From Pholis gunnellus (lineage: Eukaryota; Chordata; Actinopteri; Perciformes; Pholidae), in the NCBI GenBank assembly GCA_910591455.2, contig OU342819.1, positions 18,587,262 to 18,651,261 on the forward strand: a stretch of 64,000 nt of DNA. Reading direction: 5' to 3'. Numbering within the stretch: position 1 is the stretch's first letter; each line of letters begins with the position of its first letter. Position numbers and translations under genes: made by a program. The notes under the pieces were generated by a model. The model was not told the origin of the DNA and ran no database searches. It worked only from the letters and a program-made list of their open reading frames with translations. This document shows, piece by piece, positions 52,941 to 64,000 of this stretch.

Positions 52941-55404
52941 GGGGGGGATCTATAATTCAACACAGGCTTTTTGATGGCTTCTCCCCAGAGTTTTCTGCCC
53001 TTCTGTTTTATGTTCTCTGACCCTTCTACAGACCCTTTCTGCCTCTACGGATCAACTTGACAATAACTCGGTCACCGATTGAACAGCAAGTGTGTGTCTC
53101 TGTGTGAGAGCGTTCGATGCACGTGTGTGTCTGATGGTGTGCGTTTTCTCGTGCTTTGCGCGAGCACCAAGCGTCCTCTCGCCAGCTCTGGTTGATCTCA
53201 CATAAAGACATTCTGGGAAATCTCCTCGGCATCGCGTGTGACTGCGTGGACGGTGCAGAGGAAATGGGAGACTCACAAATCAAATCTTATCTAATGAAGC
53301 TAATACAATTCAGACGGAGAGGAGAAGCTGACCCCTTGCCCTTCAGGCTGTGTGGCCTTATATCTCTTTTCATTCTTCACAATCCTCCTCTTTCTATGTC
53401 TAGGCTCGTTTCCCGGAGGGTCACCATAACCTTTGCGTTATCATGTTGTGCTAAAACGATCAGTTTAATAATCAGTTGGAAAAGTAATGGACAAAAATAC
53501 TGATGATCGATGAATCTAATTAGGCTTCAAAGCTAAACAAAAAAAGGTGTTTTTTCATTGACTTCCAATACAACACAATTTACAACAACAAAAGGATTCA
53601 TGTTTGATCTACTGTCTTCAACCATCCACCCAGACCTACCCCCCCGCCCCCCCCAGAGATTATGCTGCACTGTAACAATATCGTCTATCAGCCATTATTT
53701 GCACCAATAATGACAAGCTAATCGACAACAACTGCCATTATTAAAAATAAATAAATACATAATTAAATGACCCAATAAATCAATGACCCAACAAATAAAT
53801 AATAATAATGGAGAAATAAAAGCCTCAGTTATCAAATAAATGTGCAGGTTAGTTTGAAAATATATAAATGATAAAGAAAATAACAAATAAATGCTTAATT
53901 TTTTGATTTCTCCATATTTATTTATTAAATTGGCAGCTTTAGTCCTCCATAATCATTCAGGTCAATTAGGTCAAACTTTTAATTTTTTGGAGAAAACATC
54001 AATTTGAACTCACAATGCCACTACATGATAAAAAAAACCACACAACACATATAAATGCAACTTTTCTTAATATAATACACTCAGTGTTTTGATGCTGTAG
54101 TCTGGTTTGTAACGTTAGCTAACCTTAAGATAGCGCTGTGTAATTAACATTCCTCGTGCTACTGCTACACTACATTTAGCATTCGTAATATCTTGTAATT
54201 GCCATTTAACTGATAAAAAAGAAAAAATACCTACTCTTTGTTTAATAAACTTGCCAATGGCACCGTAGCGTTAGCCTCCGCAGATGGTGTGCGAGCTCCG
54301 AGCATTTAGCTCAATGTGTGCTCAGATTTTGTTTAACCTTTGGACAGAGCCAGTTCTCAGTATCTATGCGACCAAACACAAGACTTTAGTCCAGAAGATC
54401 GCTGTTTGTGTCCCGTGTGGAACTAAAAGTAAACATTTTGTCAGGAGATGTTAGTCACGTGACTCACATGAGTCACCAGTCATCTTGAAAGTTCATTTTG
54501 CATTTTAAAGAGTTAAAACTTGCACCCTGTCGTGTCCAAAATTGATGCTCAAAGGGCCGATAGAGTCATAGTTTGAAGCTAAGGGCCACTGTGTTATAGC
54601 TGCATCGATGTATTTTGTCAAAAAGATTTATGTTCACTCTGAAAAGGAAGGTAAACTATTTCACCAATACAAACGTGACTAGACTGCATTTAGGAGGTTT
54701 ACCTCCACGACATCCATAATCCTGAAGGAAACAATACACCGGGTACAACAACCCATCTTATCGCCATCTCCTCTCCCCTATTATAATCTCATTCCGACTA
54801 AGCTTGCCGCCATGAAAACAGCTTCTATCTCTCAGATTGTCGTACCGCTGTTTCATCACGCCGAGAGCTGCTCTTACAAATCACACAAACAGCTTCCTCC
54901 CGGAGGGGGTTGTCGTTTAAAAATAAATAAAAGCAAGTACCTGAATACATAAACACGAGAGGGTCACCTTCCTCTTAGCTCTCTCGTCTCACTCTGCCTC
55001 CTGTTTTTGTCTTTCTGTCTCTCGGAGCCTCGCCGAGGTTCTTTTGGATGTTTTTGTGTGTCACGGTAACCTTCAGGGGATTGTGTCTTGTTGTCTCACG
55101 ATTGAATAATGACTGTTGTTTTTTTGTCCGTTGCTTCCACTCGAGCAGGAGTGCAAACAGAAACAGAACTTGTTTGTATGCTTGCTGTTTTAGCCAATCA
55201 TTAATATGAAGCTTCTCTCCTTGCACCCGGTGTCCTCGCAGCATTCGACACGGTGTCATCAATATCTCGCTCGCTCTCTCCGATACATACCCGGATCCGT
55301 CTCTCTCTCTCCCGCCCTAATGAGCAGCGGGGAAATATCAACTAGACAAAAACAAGAGTGCTCGGGGATCAATTAATTGGGATATGTCAGCAATGATGTT
55401 AGCA

Positions 55405-55405
<1 letters not shown>

Positions 55406-55437
<32 letters not shown>
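55406..55437. repeat. (GT)n microsatellite
   Basis: About 16 GT units. Confidence 0.95.
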
Positions 55438-55438
<1 letters not shown>

Positions 55439-56524
55439 ACTTAGTTATTGCTGAACTAAGCAAATTAGCAAAAACTGAGTGTTGTCCATCACCTGCTGAG
55501 TTGCTGACAAAGACTGAATTTTGACATTCAGGTGTGCATTGCTGTAGTTACACTTTGTCCCCTGTAGAACTAAATGTAGTCAGGAATGAGTCCTGCAACC
55601 CGGAAATGAGTTCACGTCTGTTGCACTCGTCCTCAAAAGTCAAAGTTTCTATGTTTTTTTGGTTGAATTAAAACAAGTTTAGGAGATTTTAACGTTTAGT
55701 ACTACAATATAAAATATCTCTAAAAAAACACTAAAGCTTTACGTTTCTTTAAAAGGGAGGTTGCTAACTAAATTAAATAACTAAGCGTAACCAGGCGTAC
55801 TGGAACGTCTTTGCTTAGTGGTGGTGAAGTTTAAGTCATGTGACCGTGCTGCAGAGACGAGGACTTGGACATCGCCTCAGACCTATAAACACACAGACAG
55901 TGACTTGAGACTTGACTTGGACTTGCAAAAAATCATAAAAGTGGTGTTCATTCGTGAAGATTATCTTGCTGAACAAAACGATTACATTTCATAAACGTTT
56001 TGTTTGCCACATATTTTATTTTTACATATTTACCCAAATTAAAATCCCATTGTTTTTTTGTAGAGGGAACCAGGGCGATGCTAACTTCCGCGATGGCTTA
56101 AAAAAAATACGTCAACCCTGCAGCGCTCTATTTATGTTGTTTACTACACCTGCGCTGTTCATGCAACCTTCATACCACGATGAGTCAAGATGCCATTTGT
56201 GAAAAGATCTATTCTGATGGAATGTTAGCATTTGAATGGTAAATGATTCAAAAGACAGAAGAGTTGGGCGATTTAGCAGATGCCGTGTATCAGCTCTCAT
56301 TTCACAGCCGACATTTTGACTCGTCATCGAGGGAAGATCACAGGGGTTGCTAATCATATTGACGATGGCTCCATTATATTTACGTGTCTCAGTCAGCCAG
56401 CATGTCGTGCTCCTGAAAAGGAAGCAGTCAAAATAAATGTTTTATTTGCGAATGAGACGCACCAGGCTTTCAACTAACTCCAATATGCCATTATAATCAT
56501 GATATTATTAGTCTCTTCATCTTC

Positions 56525-56600
56525 TCATAGAGCACTTTGAATTACATTTGATTTGTTTGAAAGGTGCTGTATAAATTAAAGTGGATTGATTGATTATTAG
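56525..56600 (+). mobile_element. Retroposon 3' tail (LINE/SINE type)
   Basis: AAAGGTGCTGTATAAATTAA followed by GATTGATTGATTA resembles the 3' tail shared by common fish LINEs and SINEs (GTGCTATATAAATAAAG plus short tandem). Only the tail is present. Confidence 0.5.
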
Positions 56601-56654
56601 ACGCTCATAGAAACAAAGGTGGTATTTATAGTCCTTTAAGGGCAGATGGGAGTG

Positions 56655-56905
56655 ACTGTGGACGGTGACGCTACGTCACTGAGTCACATGACGTTACATA
56701 TATAGCTTACAAGTTACAAGCGGACTTATTCTAAGCCAAACTACGATGTTTTTCTCACCTTTGTTGCCTAAACAGCCACCGTCTCACTACGTTAACAATG
56801 CGCCAACCTTCAGCGTCAAGACGCTTCGCCAAAAAGGCTTCTACCCGAGCTGCAAAACATGACTTGTACGGAGAGGATAACGTTGCCATTGTGACGTCTC
56901 CAAAT
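56655..56905 (+). mobile_element. Possible dispersed teleost repeat
   Basis: CTTATTCTAAGCCAAACTAC, then GATGTTTTTCTCACC and TTGTTGCCTAAACAGCCACC, resemble a repeated fish sequence with the phrase CTAACCCATACCATGATGTT. The match is from memory and degenerate. Confidence 0.35.
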
Positions 56906-58600
56906 CCCAGCAATAATAAAAGTTGCAGAAAATGATGACTACTGGTAGAAATCATAGCAACCGAATTTTCCTTTTGGACGTGTAACTGTGTAACTTATTT
57001 AACCTTCACAAAAATAGCTTGAACGTGATGTCCAACCTTAATCTCTCAGCGTGACCCGTGCACACACTCTCTTTAACACATCCTGTGTCAGCTTAGGGCG
57101 ACCGCTTCACACACAGAGAGGGAACACAGTGTTTCCATCAAGCTGGAGGCCGTCTGATAAAAGCCCAAGAGTAGGACGGATGATTACAGTCTGTCCTCAC
57201 TGAGGATGTAAAGAGACAGTGTCTCGCTGACTGCAGCAAATGGAAACTAGGACAATGCAGAGGCCACGCAGAGGACACAGCTGCCTGAAGTAGGTCATTA
57301 AAATACATGCAAGTGTACAGCGGCACGCGAAGCTCCCAGGTGTGACTTCGGCAGGTGTGAAACAAAACCACAATCCACAACAGCAGAGTTTGAATAAGCT
57401 GTAACTTTTATTGCACATTCCTGTTTGGTCTTGCAAACGACCTTTCCCCTCTTGAACGTTTTAAGACCTCGGCCTCGACCAAACACTCAAGTCGGGAGTG
57501 GGACAAAGTCGCCCGGAGTAACTGATCACAGGTCAGATGTGCACATTCCCTTTACGAGTTGAGATTTGAAGCATAGGGAGGTCATACTGATCCTTGATCT
57601 GTGACTGGGGAAAACTTCAGTCCAGATCTTTGTGTTCACTGCATTACCCATAAGCCAAATCACTGTCTAGAGCAGGACCAATGGGGAAGGGACAGTAGTG
57701 ACACCGTGGAGGGGACTAGGAAGTATTCAAGGGAGCGTAGACATTTTCTTAATTCCACTTTGATGCACTCCCAATGAAGAAAATACTCCCCTCTTATAAT
57801 CTTGAGGCTTTGCAACCTTCTGTCCTTCTGTACTCCCTGAAGTCCCCCCCAAATAAACACACCTTCCCCCATCACACAAATACATAGGCTATCGTTCTCA
57901 GTAATTCTTTTTTTTTCTTCTTCTCATTTTCTTGTGACAATACCTGCAACATGCTTCAAATCTTCATTTTGGCAAACCACAAATAAATTAAAACACAAAC
58001 ATTCATATAACACAATGTGACATTTTTCAGGACGCTTCGAAATAAAAGAAATAACAATACAATACAGAACCCAAAAAAGAAAAAGAAAAAAAGAACAAGA
58101 AAAGAGAAGCATTTGCATTTTTGTTTTTTTCTCACATTGTTTTCTTGCTTTTCTTGAAAAAAGATATACAGTAGCTAGCTACCAATCACGTATCACATGC
58201 AGATATAATACAACATAATCAGTTCACCCAGTTAGTGTCTGCAAACTACCAATCTAAACTATATCACAAAAGTATTCTCTTGAAACCAGCAAACACTCAG
58301 CGTTTGAGATATTTTCTCTTACTAATAATTCAGTTTACAGTTTTCTCCGCTGACAAGCCGAGAGTTCACTATATGGTCGACCCTGAAAGGACGGACGCGC
58401 TTTCGTACATGATCACATACCAGATGGTGTGTTGTTGTTGTTTTTTTATACTCTGCTGTTTTTTTTTTAAATCCACGATGGGACTGTAACACCTCACACA
58501 TGCACTCACACACAGACGGACATTGGGTATCGGCCACACACGACACACGGCTTTGAAAACACGGCGCAGCCCGATCCAAACGCGGCATGCTGGCAGCGCG

Positions 58601-58630
58601 GCTCAGCCTCCAGCTCAGCCTCCAGCTCAG
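58601..58630. repeat. 12-bp short tandem repeat
   Basis: Two and a half copies of GCTCAGCCTCCA in the putative ube2ql1 3' UTR. Confidence 0.85.
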
Positions 58631-59316
58631 CGGTTTAAACTATCCTGCTCCAGGATTACTTTTGGGGCCCTGCTGAGATGCACCTATACGCCCCATGTCT
58701 GCCCCTACACTCCTCCCCCTCCCCAAAAAACATAGGAGCAGAAAGTGACGAAATGTCAGCGCCGAGCGGGAGGTTTGACATCCTCCATCCTTCTACTTGT
58801 CTCTAATGACGCTCGGCTTAAATGTCAGACCAATTAGCAGCTTTCCCTCTGACATTTAACTGTCAGACAGCAAAAACAAACACACAAGGAGCCCACTGGA
58901 TTGGACGGACAAGACGGTCCGTAGCGAGCAGGCGTCCAGCTGATTGAGACTGACGTTGCTGCAGCCGTAGAGTTAATATCAGATATTCATAAAAGTCCTT
59001 TTAAAGGTTGGAACTCAGGAACTGTGTGTCTCTTAAGTAATCACAGCAGGGTAGAGCAAAAAACAAAATCTTGTCTTCGGCCATTTTGCAAGCCACCTGA
59101 CATTTCCAGAAGCAGCCGGTAGTGATCAAAGCTCTTCTTCTCCTCCTCTCCCCTCTGCCATCAGTCTCTCTCTCTCTCTCTCTCAGCAGACATCAATCAG
59201 GCGGGCTCTGAAGCGTGCGCTCATTTAAAGCTCCACTCCATCCACGGCAGCGCTCGAGCGCCACGTCTGTCTGTCTTCATTCCTGGGCGTCACAGCCGCC
59301 GTCAAGGCGTGCGCAC

Positions 59317-59318
<2 letters not shown>

Positions 59319-59359
<41 letters not shown>
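59319..59359. repeat. (GT)n microsatellite
   Basis: About 20 GT units. Confidence 0.95.
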
Positions 59360-59360
<1 letters not shown>

Positions 59361-59604
59361 AGCCCAGCTAAACGTCCAAAGCGTTTATTCAACTAACCTT
59401 TTTATGGTTCAGAGAGAGAGAGAGACAGACACAACCACACACTTGTTTACAGTACTAATAATCAGGAGCTGACATAGAAAGTAGGACAAGACAGCGACGA
59501 GTAATTCAGCTAAAAAAAAGAAAAAGAATAGCACTCCCTTTAGGCCTTATAGTGTCATTCACAGTAAATCATATTATTCTCTGTTTAAAGGGTTGTCCCC
59601 CTTG

Positions 59605-59606
<2 letters not shown>

Positions 59607-59638
<32 letters not shown>
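59607..59638. repeat. (CA)n microsatellite
   Basis: About 16 CA units. Confidence 0.95.
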
Positions 59639-59641
<3 letters not shown>

Positions 59642-59967
59642 TGAAGCCCGGCCTTCAGCCGTACCATCTGGTATCTAAATCATGGGAAATACAGTCTTCT
59701 TCCTCTCCTACACACACGCACACACACGCACACACGCACGATAACATCAGAGTAGAGAGAGAAAGAAAGAAAGGTGATTGACTGTCATTCTATTTATCAT
59801 AGCCTACATAGTCTCAGCATCAAGCAACAAGTGACTTTTAATTCCTTCACTAGAAATCAAACATCCATCTATACGCAACAGTGAGCTCTAAATGTGGCCA
59901 CAAGAGACGGAGAGAAAGAAAGGAGGAATAGAGTGAACGAGCGAGCTAAAGAAACGGATACAGAGAG

Positions 59968-59971
<4 letters not shown>

Positions 59972-60005
<34 letters not shown>
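59972..60005. repeat. (GA)n microsatellite
   Basis: About 17 AG/GA units. Confidence 0.95.
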
Positions 60006-60006
<1 letters not shown>

Positions 60007-60823
60007 ACAGCTCCATGTAAATTACAATCTTGTTGCATTGAACTGTGAGCAACGGCACAGTCGAAAGAAAGGGGAAATGAAGGAGTGAATGAGTGAGTAT
60101 CAATGCCAGTGCGCTGCCCGTCTATTAAACATTAACAGCTTCATTTATATGTAAATGACCCGGCAGCTACAGAGAGAGAGAGACGGCGTGAAGCGATGCC
60201 AGTTCAGTGCTTTAGAGGAGAAGGGAGGGAGGGAGGGAGGGGGCGAGAGAGAGAGGAGAGGATGGGATGAAGAGGACAGAAGAGGGGGATGAGTCTCCTT
60301 CATTCAGTAGTCTTTCACATGGGTGGAAAAGCCCACACTGTCCGATTTTTCCCGTACGCGCGTAGGTGTGCTTTATGACAAAAACTAAAAGAAATCCACC
60401 GACAGTAACGCACACTCTCACACACTCCCAGTCCGGCAAACATACACACAACACACACACACACACACACCCACACACTTCCATCTCAGGTCTTTCCAAA
60501 ATGTGGGGAAGTATCTCCCTGGGCGAGAGGGAGGGGAACAAATGTTGCTTCTTGGTGGAGGAGTGACGATGATGGCGGCGTGTCTGCTCTCTCCGCGAGT
60601 TTCGGTGGAGATGAGGGCAAAAAAGAAAATCCCCCCCCAAAAAAAACCCAATAACACAAGACACACAAAACCGAAAAAGAAAAAAGAGAAATCTTTTGGG
60701 TGAAACAGCAAAAGGTGAAGATGGGTCATTGTTGAGTCAGCGTGGTGTGTCGTTTTGCGTGTCGGGGCTAGCTGGGTTTTGTTCCGGCTAGCGCTGGGGG
60801 TCGTAGGGTCGGTGGCCGAGCAC

Positions 60824-60955
60824 TCAGCCGTCGGACACGGGCGGGGACACCCAGCCGTACTTCTCGTGGGTCTTCACCAGGGACTTGAAGGTGGCCTCGG
60901 CTTCCTTGCGGCTGAAAGCTTTCTTGGACTTCCCTGATTTCCTACATATACGCCC
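60824..60955 (-). CDS. ube2ql1: Ubiquitin-conjugating enzyme E2Q-like protein 1, last coding exon (partial gene)
   Basis: A single 44-codon exon on the minus strand opens after CTCACAG with GRICRKSGKSKKAFSRKE and ends EKYGWVSPPVSDG then TGA. This is nearly identical to the C-terminus of vertebrate UBE2QL1, as I recall it. UBE2QL1 is an E2-like protein of about 160 aa; the UBC fold and catalytic cysteine are encoded by the first exon. I looked for that exon (a CMELLTPRGW-type active-site segment) in 60956-64000 on the minus strand and did not see it, so it lies beyond the right edge. The gene converges on nsun2, as in human. The exon begins at phase 0 if the upstream exon ends in a complete codon. 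Confidence 0.93.
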   Translation of the reverse strand, partial: GRICRKSGKSKKAFSRKEAEATFKSLVKTHEKYGWVSPPVSDG

Positions 60956-60969
60956 CTGTGAGGACACAG

Positions 60970-61006
<37 letters not shown>

Positions 61007-61385
61007 GGGGGTGAGAGGGAAATGAGGTTAGGATTGCGATACAGAAAGATACAAAATACATCAAACTGTCCGCTAATGGGACGAGTTCTTTAGGATTCTT
61101 ATTGGGGTCTGTACACAATATTCATCTCATCTCAGTTCAGGGACACCATCACAAAGGTGTAGCTAACAGTACGGACGGCAAGGTCATGTCGTTCATGATG
61201 TCTTTGTTGGAGATTGTTGGAAGTTTTAAAGACTCAAAAGGAGCTTTATAATACAAACGTGTTTTTTTTTAGAGCAAAACTTCAACATTCTGTGAAATTG
61301 ATTTGCATCCAGATGAAGAGTTAAATGAAGATTTATAACACGCTTGTTTAGTACGTTTCAACACTTTAGTTTTTGTACGAATTGA

Positions 61386-61628
61386 AGGGACAGTGTGTAG
61401 GATTTGGTGGCAAATGTTACCACACTTTCACAAGCCTTCGGGTAACATAAAAACACAAAAAGGTTCTCGCTAGAGTCAGTGTTTTTGTGCAGAAACATGT
61501 GTAGAAACATGGCGGGACAACATGGGGGACTCCGTAAAGAGGACCCGCTCATTCTAAGCTAACAAAAACACAACAATTCTTAGTTTCAGGTCATTATACA
61601 CTAATTATGAATATTATATTCCATTTGT
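61386..61628. mobile_element. Dispersed teleost repeat, partial copy
   Basis: Contains GGGACAGTGTGTAGGATTTG, then GTAGAAACATGGCGGGAC, AGAGGACCCGCTCATTCTAA and ATGAATATTATATTCCATTT in the order I know from a very abundant percomorph repeat. The usual right end (CCTACACACTGG-like inverted match to the start) is missing, so the copy is truncated. Confidence 0.65.
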
Positions 61629-63189
61629 TGAAGGTGTCGAGCTGGAGGAAGTTGGACTCATGACGTCAGTATTTCCAGTTCCTGGCTACAGCCCTGCATA
61701 CAATGTCTGCCAAATAAACTACTTTCACGCAAGCTATTTGTTTGTCTGGCTGTCAGAAAGCCATTTATGAATGAAATTTCACAAAACTGGACAGACAAAC
61801 AGGTCCTGAGTCCAAGAACAATTGATTGGCGTTGTTGGCGATGATCTAAATGAAGGATCTCAGCCAGTATGTGATTCGTGTAGTTTAGTTTTGCCATACA
61901 ATAATGGAGATGGAGGTGTCCTTCCAAGTCCATGTGGTTGTGTTTGCCAACTAAGGTGCATACATCTAAAGCTGCTATGTGTAGATTTTTAGGTGATAGC
62001 ATTTAAAGCTGCAATTATTGCCAGGAATAATAAATCTGCCAATCATTTTGAATGGTAAATTCATGAACTGTTTGACCTGTAAAGTGTCAGAAAGTGGTGA
62101 AAAATGACCACCACCATTGTTTAAAGCCGCAAAAATATTAAGTTTACAATCATGTAAAACAGAGAAAAACAACAAGTCATCACACTGGAGAAACTTCAAC
62201 CACAAATGTTCAAAGTGGCTGTTTAGTAGGTGGAGCGAAAGTCTTGTTTATTTTGCATGTTTACATTGATTTTTCATTGTGTGAAGTGTACATTAAAAAG
62301 CAGCCGATATGTCAAAATTGTTATTTGTCAGATCTGGATTTGCGTTTTTAGATCAAAAGAAAGATGACTCTCTTGCTCACAATTGTCAGCAGTGTTGTCA
62401 AGCTCATTCCAGAAAAAAAGTGTTTCAAGTGTCTCCAGACAGAATATAGAAAGACAGATACAGCCCACACATGCACATGGATGAACTCGCTGGTGAATAC
62501 ACTCGCAGTGGAGATGTTGACAGGCCGAGTGGTCTGAATGCAGGCTTAACATTAGATCAATGTTTAATTAAAGGCCGGGAAAAAGGGCTTTTAAGACCTC
62601 AGGTCCAATCAGAAGTACCCTCCACTACACTGGAGCAATGGAGAGCCAAGTGAGAACCGGAACCAACTACTGCACTGAATGATGAAAGAGTTGAAAATAC
62701 GACAGAAAATAAATATATGAGCATGTAACCCTCGTGTGAAAAGCATCTCACTCTGCGCACCGTGACATCTCATAGAGACATTTTTAGCCATGCAACACCT
62801 TGATGAAGCCCTCCCTCCTTCACACGCTGGAGCTAATAATAAGCGTGGGATAACAAGGGGCAAAAAAACAAATGGAGAAAACAGGTGTGACGATAAAGCT
62901 GCTTATTCTGTTTTGTTGGCAGTGGTGCTTAGTCTTCCCTGAAGAAGAGCCTGTGGGAGGAACTGTCTTCACATCGAAACACTCTGATAGATGCAGAGCC
63001 ACGACAAAGGTGTAAATCACATAAAGAGTCACTACCGTTTGAATAAAAATCACCTGAGAATTACACAAACATAAGAAATGGAAGGTAAATCGGTCTGACT
63101 GCACAGTAAATCTCTGGTCATACTGCAGCTATACTGAGGCAGCATCCACCGGGTCTAATGGGTGAAGCAAATACGTAAGTGCCTTAAAC

Positions 63190-63640
63190 CTGCATTCTTT
63201 CTAATGGCCATCGGGGGGCGACTCCTCTGGTCTGATTGTATAGAATTCTATGGGAAAACATACCTACTTTTTACTTGATTTATTACCTCAGTAAACATTG
63301 TAAACACGACTTTAAGGTCTTAATTGTTAGTTTCAAGTCTTCATTCAATATATCATGGTGTTCATTTAAATAATGGTCCCATTTAGAGTAAAATAGACCA
63401 TAAAGCAGCGTATGCTTTAGGGCGGGGCTACCTTGTGATTGACAGGTCACATGCCACGGCGTGTGGTGTGTGTTTTCGTCTTACAACTTTAATCCCTTCC
63501 CAATGTGTTTTCAGGTCATTTTGGTCGCCTACAATTTCTTATTCAGTTGTTCTTAGCTCCACCCTCGTGTTGCTTCTGGCTGCAAAAAAAACTAATGGCG
63601 ACGGCCAAAATGCCGAACTCAAAGCAAACAGTCTATGAGC
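63190..63640. mobile_element. Dispersed teleost repeat, longer copy
   Basis: Contains TTGATTTATTACCTCAGTAA, GGTCCCATTTAGAGTAAAAT, AGACCATAAAGCAGCGTATG, GGGCTACCTTGTGATTGACA and ends ACAGTCTATGAG, an order I recognise from a common fish repeat. The final third is shared with 23160-23335. Confidence 0.65.
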
Positions 63641-64000
63641 TATACTGAGGTTTATGTTGTAGTTGACTCACTGGACACGGGCATGTTGCAGTGCAATAAT
63701 TCTGGTACTTTCCTGTAATTGTTTGTACGCGCTCCATAAAAAACACTGCATCACTTCCTTCTACCCAGAATGCTTCTTGGCAGGGATAAAATGGCACTGA
63801 GGCCACTCTACTCCACTGAAACCACTACTAATGACATTATTGTATATGGTGAGCTCCTCTGCATGCTGCAGTGCAGATAAATAGCCTCATATTGTTAGAC
63901 ACCCACAGTTAGTCCTGCAGGAGGAGAGCACGGGGTAAATGGAGCTACGTTTAGGTTGGCCATTGGTATGTAGTGACACGATGTCTGATACACAAGAAAG

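Larger units (their letters stand above)
52257..57406. other. Intergenic region, right part of the convergent gap
   Basis: No gene recognised. It holds GT arrays at 52903-52938 and 55406-55437, an A/T-rich AAATAAATA stretch near 53740-53900, a GACTTG-type short tandem near 55898-55925 and dispersed repeats at 56525-56990. Confidence 0.55.
57407..60823 (-). other. ube2ql1: Probable long 3' UTR of ube2ql1
   Basis: Runs from the ube2ql1 stop at 60824-60826 to TTTATT at 57407-57412, which is AATAAA on the minus strand with a good context (GTGCAATAAAAGTTAC). The interval lacks coding exons. It contains a 12-bp tandem (GCTCAGCCTCCA) at 58601-58630, GT at 59319-59359, CA at 59607-59638 and GA at 59972-60005. 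The true end could be nearer the stop. Confidence 0.45.
60956..64000 (-). other. ube2ql1: ube2ql1 intron (incomplete at the window edge)
   Basis: This sequence lies upstream of the last ube2ql1 exon on the minus strand. It contains a GA array at about 60977-61002 and dispersed repeats at 61386-61628 and 63190-63640. No other exon was recognised. Confidence 0.7.

Noticed and set aside
60956..64000. First exon of ube2ql1
   Set aside because: Searched for the UBC active-site and N-terminal segments on the minus strand and did not find them; the exon must lie outside the window.

Overview
This window is teleost fish nuclear DNA. The evidence is vertebrate-type split genes with GT-AG introns, very long CA/GT and TA microsatellites, and several dispersed repeats of a type common in percomorph fish. 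No bacterial, phage, organellar, rRNA, tRNA or CRISPR feature was seen. Exons were assembled by hand from splice sites, reading phase and remembered vertebrate family members. For the four complete genes every intron phase closes without a frame break.

Layout from left to right. (1) 686-3460, minus: an SH3BGRL3-like gene, three coding exons, 92 aa. (2) 8150-20848, minus: tent4a (PAPD7/POLS), a non-canonical poly(A) polymerase, 13 coding exons, 821 aa, with a 3' UTR probably reaching about 5047. (3) 24834-30907, minus: srd5a1, steroid 5-alpha-reductase 1, five exons, about 265 aa. (4) 31626-40343, plus: nsun2, the RNA cytosine-5 methyltransferase, 19 exons, 766 aa. (5) 40886-57406: a 16.5 kb stretch with no supportable gene, made of microsatellites and decayed transposon-like repeats. 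(6) 57407-60955, minus: the last coding exon and probable long 3' UTR of ube2ql1, whose first exon lies beyond the right edge.

From general knowledge, the order and relative orientation ube2ql1 / nsun2 / srd5a1 / tent4a match human chromosome 5p15.31, so this is an ancient vertebrate linkage block. nsun2 and srd5a1 are head to head across about 0.7 kb holding three CCAAT motifs and two CACGTG E-boxes, a plausible shared promoter. nsun2 and ube2ql1 converge. The SH3BGRL3-like gene is the member not expected beside TENT4A.

The genes do not form one pathway. Two act on RNA (3'-tail addition by TENT4A, m5C modification by NSUN2), one on steroids (SRD5A1), one is a ubiquitin-conjugating-like protein and one a small thioredoxin-fold protein. 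I found no convincing undescribed biological system. The most interesting signals are the bidirectional promoter, dinucleotide arrays directly beside splice sites, two strong inverted repeats in introns, a 22-bp-type minisatellite in srd5a1, and related inverted-repeat elements spread through tent4a and srd5a1.
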